DNA of 64,000 bases, taken from positions 1 through 64,000 of the forward strand of contig JAVDCA010000022.1 in the NCBI GenBank assembly GCA_030848545.1, in the 5' to 3' direction. The notes beneath the pieces were generated by a model. It worked only from the letters and a program-made list of their open reading frames with translations. It was not told the DNA's origin and searched no databases. The position numbers and the translations under genes were made by a program. This DNA comes from Astrobacterium formosum. GTDB taxonomy: Bacteria; Pseudomonadota; Alphaproteobacteria; Rhizobiales; Xanthobacteraceae. Of the stretch, positions 41,208-48,925 are shown piece by piece (position 1 is the first letter of the stretch; each line of letters opens with the position of its first letter).

Positions 41208-42128
41208 TCAATCCCTGAACCTGTGCTCGGGCAGCCCCACCGCTTCGGTTGGAACCGTCAGAATTCCTCCCGACCACGGAGCAGCCGCAATGTCTTCCGA
41301 CGACATGCCGACCCGGTGACTGGCAACGAAGAGCGTTCGGTATTCGCTCCCGCCGAAACACGGCATGGTCGGATGCGGCACCGGCAAAGGGATGCGGTCG
41401 ATCATTCTTCCCGAGGGGCCGTAGCAGTTCAACACACCGGCCGAGACGCCGGCGCTCCAGTAGTTGCCGTCTCGATCAACGGTCGCTCCGTCCGGACGGC
41501 CCTGCGCCTCATCAGGAGAGCAAAACCGCTTGGCCGGGCCGACAGCGCCGGAGACCGCATCGAAATCGTGGCTGTTGACCCACTTCTGGACCGAATCGCT
41601 GTGAAAAAGCGTGCTGCCGTTCCGCGAAAAGGCCAACCCGTTGGAGACCTTCAGCCCCCCGAAGACCTCGCGCACGCGGCCGTCGGACGTGACGCGGTAC
41701 AACGACGCGACCGGTCGCATATCCTCGAACGCAACGGCATGGATCGAGCCGACCCAGAAGGCACCATCGGGGCCGACGCGACCGTCGTTCAGGCGGCCGC
41801 GAAAGGACGGCGGCGAAATACGGGCCAAGATATCGGTTGCGCCCGTCTCGGGATCGACGAGCAGAATGTCCCAACCATTGGCAACAATCAGCCGACCGCT
41901 GCGGCAGAGCCCCAAACTGCCGACGGGTGGGGACAATTGCATTCCCCAGGTGGCACCGGTCGAGGGACAGAAGCTGTGCAGGCGGCCTGCGGGGATGTCG
42001 CACCAGAAAAGGCGGCTCCGCCGTTCGTCCCAGACCAGAGACTCGGCAATCACCGAAATCACGTCGCACAAAAGGCGCGGCACGCCCCTCGTAGGACATT
42101 GAATTCCTGCGGTATTCATCCGTGTCAT
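41208..42128 (-). CDS. SMP-30/gluconolactonase family lactonase
   Basis: A 306-residue six-bladed propeller enzyme. The metal ligands typical of the family are visible as Glu29 (AESLVWDE), an Asn in VSNGLAFSRNG (about 151) and an Asp in RPDGATVDRDGNYW (about 198). Family members open sugar lactones; in uronate pathways, UxuL-type members open glucaro- or galactaro-lactones. The neighbours (aldarate dehydratase, aldolase, TRAP) point to an aldaro-lactone as substrate. First gene of the operon. Confidence 0.85.
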   Translation of the reverse strand: MTRMNTAGIQCPTRGVPRLLCDVISVIAESLVWDERRSRLFWCDIPAGRLHSFCPSTGATWGMQLSPPVGSLGLCRSGRLIVANGWDILLVDPETGATDILARISPPSFRGRLNDGRVGPDGAFWVGSIHAVAFEDMRPVASLYRVTSDGRVREVFGGLKVSNGLAFSRNGSTLFHSDSVQKWVNSHDFDAVSGAVGPAKRFCSPDEAQGRPDGATVDRDGNYWSAGVSAGVLNCYGPSGRMIDRIPLPVPHPTMPCFGGSEYRTLFVASHRVGMSSEDIAAAPWSGGILTVPTEAVGLPEHRFRD

Positions 42129-42156
42129 GCGCCCCTAACCGCAATTTACATTTTAC

Positions 42157-42174
42157 ACATTATACGTATGATGT
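42157..42174. promoter_or_regulatory. Palindromic GntR-type operator upstream of the SMP-30 gene
   Basis: ACATTATACGTATGATGT is an 18-base palindrome (ACAT-n-ATACGTAT-n-ATGT) with only one mismatched pair, 28 bases before the SMP-30 ATG. It lies in a local AT-rich patch (about 42141-42180). Its length and symmetry fit a FadR-subfamily GntR site, and the matching regulator is the second gene of this operon. Confidence 0.65.
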
Positions 42175-42383
42175 AAACGACCGACCAAATTTCCACTGGG
42201 ACATGCGGTTTGAAACTGACGTCGTGAAAAGAGATGACTTTGAGAGACACAACCCAGATCGGAGCTTGCGCCGAATGATCGCGTAGTCACTTCCGGGCTC
42301 GACAGGCATCCAATCTCGTATTGGTCAAGCAGCGACACTCGCGCCCGCACCCGGCACGATGGCTAACTCCAGCGCGCGCGCCG

Positions 42384-42827
42384 TCAGTCTTTCTCGACCT
42401 TGAGGATGCTGCCGTCGACGTCGACCACCTTCACGCGGGTGCCGGCCGGACAGTCGGCCCCACCAATACGCCACACCGTGTCGTCGATCCCCACCGTGCC
42501 GCGGCCATCGATGATCGGCCGATCGAGGGTGAAGACGCGGCCCACGAAGGCGTAGGCGCGGCGATTGAGGAAGGGCTGATCATCGGGCCTCTCGCCGCTG
42601 CGCGCCAGCCGCCGCCACACCGGAATGAGCGCGATGGCGACGACCGCGAAGGCGATCACCTGCGCCTGCCATGACCAGTCGATCAGGAGCGACAGCGTGC
42701 CCACCACCAGAGCCGCGAGGCCGAGCCAGAACATGAAAACGCCGGGAGCGATCACTTCGACGACCAGCAACAGCCCGCCGGCGATGAACCAGTTCCAGGC
42801 GCCGAGCGAGGACAGCAACGGCCACAT
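42384..42827 (-). CDS. NfeD family protein
   Basis: A 147-residue membrane protein: three or four hydrophobic helices (about 5-75) followed by a C-terminal OB-fold domain (about 90-147, RVFTLDRPIIDGRGTVGIDDTVWRI). NfeD proteins partner with SPFH proteins, and the SPFH gene ends only six bases upstream of this start. The pair probably affects membrane-domain or protease function in the envelope. Confidence 0.9.
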   Translation of the reverse strand: MWPLLSSLGAWNWFIAGGLLLVVEVIAPGVFMFWLGLAALVVGTLSLLIDWSWQAQVIAFAVVAIALIPVWRRLARSGERPDDQPFLNRRAYAFVGRVFTLDRPIIDGRGTVGIDDTVWRIGGADCPAGTRVKVVDVDGSILKVEKD

Positions 42828-42833
42828 GGCGCG

Positions 42834-43877
42834 TCACCCCTGCCCGGTCGGCCGCGGCGGCGGGCTGAACGGGCTCGGCGAACCGGCCGGCCCGGCGCCA
42901 CCGGCCGACCCGGCGGGTCCCGTCGGACGCGACGACGGCCGCGGCGACGATGGCGGCCGCGATTCACTGAACGTCTCCTTGGCGATCTCGGCGATGCCGG
43001 CGAGCGAACCGAGCACGCCCATGGACTCGATCGGCAGCATCAGGATCTTCTGGTTGGGCGAGCGCGCGAGCTCCGTGAACGCTTTGAGATATTTCTCGGC
43101 GATGAAGTAGTTGAGCGCGGCGACATCGCCGCTGGCCACCGCCTGGCTGACCATTTCGGTCGCCCGCGCCTCCGCCTGGGCGAGGCGCTCGCGGCCCTCG
43201 GCGTCGCGGAAGGCGGCCTCGCGTCGGCCCTCGGCCTCGAGGATCTGCGACTGCTTGGCGCCTTCGGCGCGCAGGATCGCCGACTGCCGCTGGCCTTCGG
43301 CCTGGAGGATCTCGGCGCGCTTCTCGCGCTCGGCCTGCATCTGCCGCCCCATCGACTGGACGAGATTGGCCGGCGGCACGATGTCCTTGATCTCGATGCG
43401 ATTGACCTTGACGCCCCAGGGCGACACGGCGGCGTCGACGACGCGCAGGAGCCGCTCGTTGATCTCGTCGCGGTGGGAGAGGACCTGGTCGAGATCCATC
43501 GAGCCCATCACCGAGCGGATATTGGTCATGGTGATGGTGATGATCGCGTTTTCGAGGCTGGAGACCTCGTAGCTCGCCTTGGCGGCGTCGAACACCTGGA
43601 AGAAGGCGACGCCGTCGACCGACACGGTGGCGTTGTCCTTGGTGATGACCTCCTGCTGGGGAATGTCGATCACCTGCTCCATGATGTTCATCTTGCGGCC
43701 GACCTGATCGATATACGGCACGATCAGATTGAGGCCGGGATGGAGCATGCGGGTATAGCGGCCGAACCGTTCGACGGTCCAGTTGAACCCCTGCGGCACG
43801 GTCTTGACGCCGAGGAAGAGCGTCAGGATCACGAGCAGGACGACGATGAGGAGAAAGATGCTGAAACCGTCAATCAT
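42834..43877 (-). CDS. SPFH/stomatin-like membrane protein (QmcA family)
   Basis: A 347-residue protein with one N-terminal membrane helix (FSIFLLIVVLLVILTLFLGV), an SPFH domain (about 25-190, VPQGFNWTVERFGRYTRMLHPGLN), a charged coiled coil rich in Ala, Glu and Arg (about 185-260) and a proline/glycine-rich tail. It forms large membrane oligomers with NfeD, encoded six bases downstream. Roles reported for the family include membrane-domain organisation and proteolysis control. Confidence 0.92.
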   Translation of the reverse strand: MIDGFSIFLLIVVLLVILTLFLGVKTVPQGFNWTVERFGRYTRMLHPGLNLIVPYIDQVGRKMNIMEQVIDIPQQEVITKDNATVSVDGVAFFQVFDAAKASYEVSSLENAIITITMTNIRSVMGSMDLDQVLSHRDEINERLLRVVDAAVSPWGVKVNRIEIKDIVPPANLVQSMGRQMQAEREKRAEILQAEGQRQSAILRAEGAKQSQILEAEGRREAAFRDAEGRERLAQAEARATEMVSQAVASGDVAALNYFIAEKYLKAFTELARSPNQKILMLPIESMGVLGSLAGIAEIAKETFSESRPPSSPRPSSRPTGPAGSAGGAGPAGSPSPFSPPPRPTGQG

Positions 43878-44105
43878 GATGAAACCCCGTGCAACGGCGA
43901 AGAAACTGCGGACGGCCTGCGGGTGTTTCGCGATCGCGACCGTCGTCGCCGTCGACTACACCAGCCGCTTGAAGCCATGATGATAAAGAGGCCGTGCGCG
44001 AGCGTCGCGCCGGTGAAGACTGCCGAGTACCGACGCGACGCACTTATTGTAGCCTGCCGGGGCGACGCCGGCCAAGCCGGCGACCAGACGAGGCCAGAAA
44101 AACAT

Positions 44106-45170
44106 TCACACCCAGCCCTTGAGCTCGCGCAGCACCACCGCCCAGATCACCCGCATGCCGGCCTCGCTGTCGTTGAGGCACGGGATGGCGGCGAAATTCT
44201 CGCCGCCGGCGTGCTTGAAGTACTCGGCGTTCTCGCCGGCGATCTCCTCCAGGGTCTCCAGGCAGTCGGCGGCGAAGCCGGGCGTGATCACGGCGAGGTT
44301 CTTGACGCCCTCCTTGGCGAGGCGCTTGACCGTCATGTCGGTATAGGGTTGCAGCCATTCGGCGCGCCCGAAGCGCGACTGGAAGGTCAGCATCAGCTTC
44401 CTGTCGTCGAGGCCGAGCCGATCGCGCAACAGCCGCACGGTCTTGGAGCAGTGGCAAAAATACGGATCGCCCTTGAGGAAGTAGTGCTTCGGGATGCCGT
44501 GGAACGAGGCCAGGACGACGTCCGGCTTGAACGGCAGCCGCGCCAGTTCGGCTTCGAGCGACGACGCGACCGCATCGATATAGACCGGATCGTCGTGCCA
44601 GGGCGGCGCCACCCGGATGGCCGGCTGCCAGCGCATCTTCATCAAGGCCCGGAATACCTCGTCGCACACGGTCGCCGAGGTCGCGGCGGCGTATTGGGGA
44701 TAGAGCGGCACGATCAGGATACGCTCGCAGCCACGCGCCACGAGATCGTCGAGCCGCGAGGCGATCGACGGATTGCCGTAGCGCATGGCCCAGTCAACCA
44801 CGACGCGCTTGCCCAGGGGCTCGACCACGGCGGCGAGTTTTTCCGCCTGCGAGCGGGTGATGGTCTTGAGCGGCGACTCGTTCTTGTCCCGATTCCAGAT
44901 CTTTTCGTAATCCTGCCCTTTCCGCTTGGGCCGGAACGGCAGGACGATGCAGTTGAGGACGAACTTCCAGACCAGGGTGTCTTCCTCGATGACGCGCTTG
45001 TCGGACAGGAATTCGCGCAGATAGGTCCGAACCGACGTTGCGTCAGTGGCATCGGGGGTGCCGAGATTGACCAGGAGAACACCGATATTTCCGCTCATGA
45101 CCGGCGGATGGTCGGCGGGACGATGGGCGGGGTTTGGGGCGGGAGTTGCGATTTCGGACGTGGCGGACAT
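44106..45170 (-). CDS. hemH: Ferrochelatase
   Basis: A 354-residue enzyme that inserts Fe(II) into protoporphyrin IX, the last step of haem synthesis. Motifs: VLLVNLGTPDA near residue 32, KTITRSQAEKLA, the metal-site loop ASFHGIPKHYFLKGDPY, TFQSRFGRAEWLQPYTD and PGFAADCLETLEEI. The start MSATSEIA is chosen; a longer frame adds ten residues. The N-terminal 30 residues before the fold are proline-rich and unusual but short. Confidence 0.93.
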   Translation of the reverse strand: MSATSEIATPAPNPAHRPADHPPVMSGNIGVLLVNLGTPDATDATSVRTYLREFLSDKRVIEEDTLVWKFVLNCIVLPFRPKRKGQDYEKIWNRDKNESPLKTITRSQAEKLAAVVEPLGKRVVVDWAMRYGNPSIASRLDDLVARGCERILIVPLYPQYAAATSATVCDEVFRALMKMRWQPAIRVAPPWHDDPVYIDAVASSLEAELARLPFKPDVVLASFHGIPKHYFLKGDPYFCHCSKTVRLLRDRLGLDDRKLMLTFQSRFGRAEWLQPYTDMTVKRLAKEGVKNLAVITPGFAADCLETLEEIAGENAEYFKHAGGENFAAIPCLNDSEAGMRVIWAVVLRELKGWV

Positions 45171-45351
45171 GGGACCTCTGACCTGGGCGACGACCAACAT
45201 ATGGGATCGTTACGGGTCGGAACAATCGTTCCCGTATGGCGGCGGCGCAGCCGGGGCGACTTTACACCACTTGGTTGCATGCGGCTTGTGAGGCGTCCGG
45301 GCCGGCTCCAGCGGGCCAAAGCCGGATTGGCCGCGCATGGCAGGCGTCGCC

Positions 45352-46602
45352 TCAACCCAGCGGGCGCTCGTCGGCGATCACCTTGCCGTCATTGGCGAGG
45401 CTGCCCGGGGCGACCAGCGACACCGTGCCGCGCAGCTTGGTGACGGCTTGCAGGCTGTCGGCGACGGCGGCCGCGAGGGCGGCGTCGTGTGAGGCGCTCT
45501 CCGCCAGGAGGGTCATCAGGTCCTGCTCGTTCTCGCGTGACACGACGAGGCGCAGCCGGCCGAGGCCGGGATGCCGGCTCGCGATCTCGGCGACCTGGGC
45601 CGGATGCACGAACATGCCCTTGACCTTGGTGGTCTGGTCGGCGCGCCCCATCCAGCCCTTGAGCCGCCGGTTGGTGCGCCCGCAGGCCGACAGGCCGGGC
45701 ATCACCGCCGACAGGTCGCCGGTCGCCAGCCGGATCATGGGGTAGTCGTCGCGGAACGTGGTCACGACCACTTCGCCGACCTCGCCATCGGGAACCGGAT
45801 CGCCGGTGCCGGGACGGACGATCTCGACGATCAGATGCTCGTTGATGATCAGGCCGTCGCGCGCTTCGCTCTCATAGGCGATGACGCCGGCCTCGGCGAG
45901 CGCATAGCACTGCGTCACCGCGATGCCGCGCGCGCCGAGTTCGGCGCGCAGCGACGCCGGCAGCGCCGCGCCGGAGACGAGCGCGCGCTTGAGCGACGAC
46001 ACGTCCCTGCCGGCCTTGTCGGCGCCGTCGACGAGGATCTTGAGGAAGTCCGGCGTGCCCGCATAGCCCGCCGGCCGCAGATGCGCGATCGCCTCCACCT
46101 GGCTGTCGGTATTGCCGACACCGGCCGAGATAACCGCGCAACCGAGCGCCTCGAGCCCGGATTCGAAGATGAAGGCGCCGGGGGTGAGATGATACGAGAA
46201 GGCGTTGTGGACGATGTCGCCGGCGCGGAAGCCGGCGGCGAACAGGGCGCGCGCGGTACCGTAGATGTCGCCGCCCTTCCCGTCCCCATCGGCCTCCGGC
46301 TCGAAGATCGGGCCCGGCGACATGAACATGCGGGCGAATTTCCTCTCCGCAAGCAGATCGAAGCCCCCGAACGGCGGCGTCGCCTTCTGCAAGGCGATGA
46401 GATCGGATTTGCGCAGCAGCGGCAGCCTGGCGAGGGCGGCGCGGCTGGTGACACTTTGTGCATCGAAGCCCGCGAGATGTCTCGCCCAGCCGAGCGCCTT
46501 CAGGGCATGGGCGAACAAGGCGGGAAGACGGGTCATCAGGGCCTGTTCCCGCTCGGCCGGCAGACGCGTTTCCAGGTCGTCGTAGAACTCCGGCATTTCC
46601 AC
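45352..46602 (-). CDS. PaaK-like phenylacetate-CoA ligase family protein
   Basis: A 416-residue adenylate-forming ligase related to phenylacetate-CoA ligase. It has the short N-terminus, SPGPIFEPEA in the P-loop position, the NAFSYHLTPGAF segment, an SGAALPASLRAELG stretch, and the C-terminal VKGMFVHPAQVAEIASRHPG. It would couple a carboxylate to CoA. Proteins like this are often encoded at the end of Liv-type operons that begin with another AMP-forming ligase, as here, but a Uma2 gene and lysE now separate it from livF. Confidence 0.85.
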   Translation of the reverse strand: MEMPEFYDDLETRLPAEREQALMTRLPALFAHALKALGWARHLAGFDAQSVTSRAALARLPLLRKSDLIALQKATPPFGGFDLLAERKFARMFMSPGPIFEPEADGDGKGGDIYGTARALFAAGFRAGDIVHNAFSYHLTPGAFIFESGLEALGCAVISAGVGNTDSQVEAIAHLRPAGYAGTPDFLKILVDGADKAGRDVSSLKRALVSGAALPASLRAELGARGIAVTQCYALAEAGVIAYESEARDGLIINEHLIVEIVRPGTGDPVPDGEVGEVVVTTFRDDYPMIRLATGDLSAVMPGLSACGRTNRRLKGWMGRADQTTKVKGMFVHPAQVAEIASRHPGLGRLRLVVSRENEQDLMTLLAESASHDAALAAAVADSLQAVTKLRGTVSLVAPGSLANDGKVIADERPLG

Positions 46603-46665
46603 TCCCCGGGCTTGTTGTTCTTGGTGCTATTCTCGTCTCTCCCAGACGATCCGTCGAGACCGACC

Positions 46666-48003
46666 ATGGCCGAACCTCAGTTGCGACCCATGACCGTGGA
46701 CGAGTTCTTCGCCTGGCAGGCAGAGCAGGACAAGCTCTACGAACTGGTCGACGGCATCCCGGTTCTGCCCTTGAAGATGATGACCGGCGCCACGCAGGCG
46801 CACGACCGAGTCGTGATCAACATCATTGCGGAGTTGGCAAGCCAACTCCGCCGCAGCCCTTGCCGGCCGACCACCGACAACCTGGTGGTCCGTATTTCCG
46901 CCAAGACCCTCCGACGTCCCGACGTGACCATCGAATGCGGCAAGGGTGACCGGCGCGACATGGCGGTGGCCGAACCGCGCGCCGTCATTGAAGTCTTGTC
47001 TCCGAGCACGATGAATTTCGATCGTGTCAGCAAGCTGGCGGAATATCAGTCCGTGCCGAGCATGACCCACATCCTGCTCGCCGACACGGAACAGCCCCGC
47101 ATCGACGTGTGGTCGCGCGAACCGGATGGATCCTGGCGGACGCTCAGGCATGACGGGCTCGACGCAAAGCTGGAGCTGCCCGCCGTCGGCGCCTCCCTTG
47201 CCCTTGCCGACGTCTACGAAGGGCTGACCTTCGAACCCCGCCCGCCTGACCGTCGCCGCCAGGCCACCGATCCGTCGTCAGCGCCGATCGAGCGCAAGCC
47301 GCACCGCCAGGGCGCCGAGGACGACGCCCATCACGTAGCGCTGCACCAGGAGCCACAGGGGGTGGCGGGCGAGGAAGCGCGACATGGCGCCGGCCGAGAG
47401 GATGAACAGGAAATTCACCGCGGCGCTGATCGAAATCTGTACGAAGCCGAGCACCACGTACTGGGCGAACAGGTTGCCGTGCGCCGGGTCGACGAATTGC
47501 GGCAGGAGCGCGATGTAGAACAGCGCCACCTTGGGATTGAGGAGGTTGGTGAACAGCCCCATGGCGACCAGCTTGCGGGCGCCGGCCGGCGTCAGCGTGC
47601 CGGTCGTGAACACCGACGCGCCGCCTGGCTTGAGCGACTGCCAGGCGAGCCACATCAGATAGGCGGCGCCGGCGAACTTGATGGCGTCGTAGGCGAGCGG
47701 CACCGCGAAGGCGACCGCAGTCAAACCCAGTGCCGCGCACAGCACGAACACCATGAAGCCCATGACGGTGCCGATGAGCGACACCGCACCGGCGCGCCAG
47801 CCCTGGGAGAGCGAACGCGACATCAGGTAGATCATGTTCGGTCCGGGCGTGAGCACCAGGCCGAGACAGAGGGCCGCGAAGGGCAGAAGGGTTTCGAGGG
47901 GCACGAACATTTCAGGTCAACCAGCGCTTGCGTCGTTTGTAGTGCTTGCCGTCGCGAAACGACTTTCGCCCGCCTTCGGCAAGGCCGAGATAGAACTCCT
48001 TGA
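46666..48003 (+). CDS. Uma2 family endonuclease-like protein with unusual antisense C-terminal extension
   Basis: Residues 1-190 form a complete Uma2 (DUF820) domain of PD-(D/E)XK fold: YELVDGIPV, the Asp in RRPDVTIEC, and the Glu in RAVIEVLSPST, ending at LALADVYEGLTFE near 47235. The family normally stops there (about 190 residues), but this frame has no stop until 48001-48003. It would add about 255 residues by reading antisense through all of lysE and the end of livF. The extension is Arg/His/Glu-rich with no recognisable fold. Either the stop was lost by mutation or the true product is short and ends by another means. Confidence 0.65.
   Translation: MAEPQLRPMTVDEFFAWQAEQDKLYELVDGIPVLPLKMMTGATQAHDRVVINIIAELASQLRRSPCRPTTDNLVVRISAKTLRRPDVTIECGKGDRRDMAVAEPRAVIEVLSPSTMNFDRVSKLAEYQSVPSMTHILLADTEQPRIDVWSREPDGSWRTLRHDGLDAKLELPAVGASLALADVYEGLTFEPRPPDRRRQATDPSSAPIERKPHRQGAEDDAHHVALHQEPQGVAGEEARHGAGREDEQEIHRGADRNLYEAEHHVLGEQVAVRRVDELRQERDVEQRHLGIEEVGEQPHGDQLAGAGRRQRAGREHRRAAWLERLPGEPHQIGGAGELDGVVGERHREGDRSQTQCRAQHEHHEAHDGADERHRTGAPALGERTRHQVDHVRSGREHQAETEGREGQKGFEGHEHFRSTSACVVCSACRRETTFARLRQGRDRTP
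47278..47910 (-). CDS. LysE/RhtB family amino-acid exporter
   Basis: A 210-residue inner-membrane protein with six helices, of the LysE/RhtB export family. It shows GLVLTPGPNMIYLMSRSLSQGWRAG at the N-terminus and NLLNPKVALFYIALLPQFV in the middle, both family hallmarks. The substrate is probably an amino acid or related compound. Its ATG lies one base after the stop of livF (TGA-A-ATG), so it is the last gene of the Liv operon by position. The opposite strand carries the Uma2 readthrough frame. Confidence 0.88.
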   Translation of the reverse strand: MFVPLETLLPFAALCLGLVLTPGPNMIYLMSRSLSQGWRAGAVSLIGTVMGFMVFVLCAALGLTAVAFAVPLAYDAIKFAGAAYLMWLAWQSLKPGGASVFTTGTLTPAGARKLVAMGLFTNLLNPKVALFYIALLPQFVDPAHGNLFAQYVVLGFVQISISAAVNFLFILSAGAMSRFLARHPLWLLVQRYVMGVVLGALAVRLALDRR

Positions 48004-48763
48004 CGTCCTCGTTGGCGGTGAGTTCGGCGGCGGCGCCGTCGAGCACCACCCGGCCGTTCTCCAGGACGTAGCCATAACCGGCATACTTCAATGCCATGTG
48101 GGTGTTCTGTTCGGCAAGCAGGAACGAGACCTGTTCCCTGACATTCAGGTCCTGCACGATGGCAAAAATCTCCTCGACGATCTGCGGCGCCAGCCCCATG
48201 GAGGGCTCGTCGAGCAGGATCAGCTTGGGGCGCGACATCAGCGCCCGGCCGATGGCGCACATCTGCTGTTCGCCGCCCGACGTATAGCCCGCCATGGCGG
48301 CGCGGCGCTCCTTCAAGCGCGGGAAATAGCCGTAGACCCGTTCGAGGTCGGCGCGGATCGCCGCCGCCCCGTCGCGGCGCGTGAAGGCGCCGGTGAGGAG
48401 GTTTTCCTCGATGCTCAGATGGCCGAAGCAGTGGCGGCCCTCCATGACCTGGATGCAGCCGCGCTTGACCAGGGCATCGGGCGACAGCGCCTGCACGGCT
48501 GAGCCCTCGAACACGACCGAGCCCTTGGTAACGTCGCCGCGCTCGGCGCGGAGCAGGTTCGAGATCGCCTTCAAGGTGGTGGTCTTGCCGGCACCGTTGG
48601 CGCCCAGAATGGCGACGATGCCGCCCCGCGGCACATGGAGGGAGACGCCTTTGAGGACCAGGATCACGTGGTCATAGACGACCTCGATATTGTTGAGGGC
48701 GAGGATGGCATCCGGCGCGACGGCGGGCGCCGCCGTGGGTTTCGCGAGGGCGGGCTGGGTCAT
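47912..48763 (-). CDS. livF: Liv-type ABC transporter ATP-binding protein (LivF-like)
   Basis: A 283-residue ATPase with the Walker A motif GANGAGKTTTLKA (about 55), the signature SGGEQQMCAIGRAL, Walker B KLILLDEPSMGLAP and the switch histidine segment LLAEQNTHMAL. The C-terminal tail is lengthened and basic compared with E. coli LivF. It pairs with LivG at 52776 in the same operon. The substrate is not necessarily an amino acid (see operon context). Confidence 0.9.
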   Translation of the reverse strand: MTQPALAKPTAAPAVAPDAILALNNIEVVYDHVILVLKGVSLHVPRGGIVAILGANGAGKTTTLKAISNLLRAERGDVTKGSVVFEGSAVQALSPDALVKRGCIQVMEGRHCFGHLSIEENLLTGAFTRRDGAAAIRADLERVYGYFPRLKERRAAMAGYTSGGEQQMCAIGRALMSRPKLILLDEPSMGLAPQIVEEIFAIVQDLNVREQVSFLLAEQNTHMALKYAGYGYVLENGRVVLDGAAAELTANEDVKEFYLGLAEGGRKSFRDGKHYKRRKRWLT

Positions 48764-48803
48764 GGGGAAGCCTTCATGGATGCCACGACGCAGGGCAGCC
48801 GTT

Positions 48804-48904
48804 CTCCCTCCCCCGCTTGCGGGAGAGGGTTGGGGAGGGGGAAGGCAGCGGGAACGGGGCTGGAGAGCCCCCCTCCCTGCCCCTCCCCCGCAAGCGGGGG
48901 AGGG
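48804..48904. repeat. Palindromic CTCCC repeats between livF and the binding-protein gene
   Basis: Two hairpins: CCCTCCCCCGC/GCGGGAGAGGG at 48806-48829, and a perfect 11-base stem CCCTCCCCCGC-AA-GCGGGGGAGGG at 48881-48904. They fill most of the gap between the livF start (48763) and the stop of the binding-protein gene (48926). Confidence 0.75.
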
Positions 48905-48925
48905 AATGCGGGCTCCGCGATCCGC

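Noticed and set aside
42153-42350. A 65-codon minus-strand frame between the NfeD and SMP-30 genes
   Set aside because: It has no family similarity or ribosome site and overlaps the GntR-type operator.
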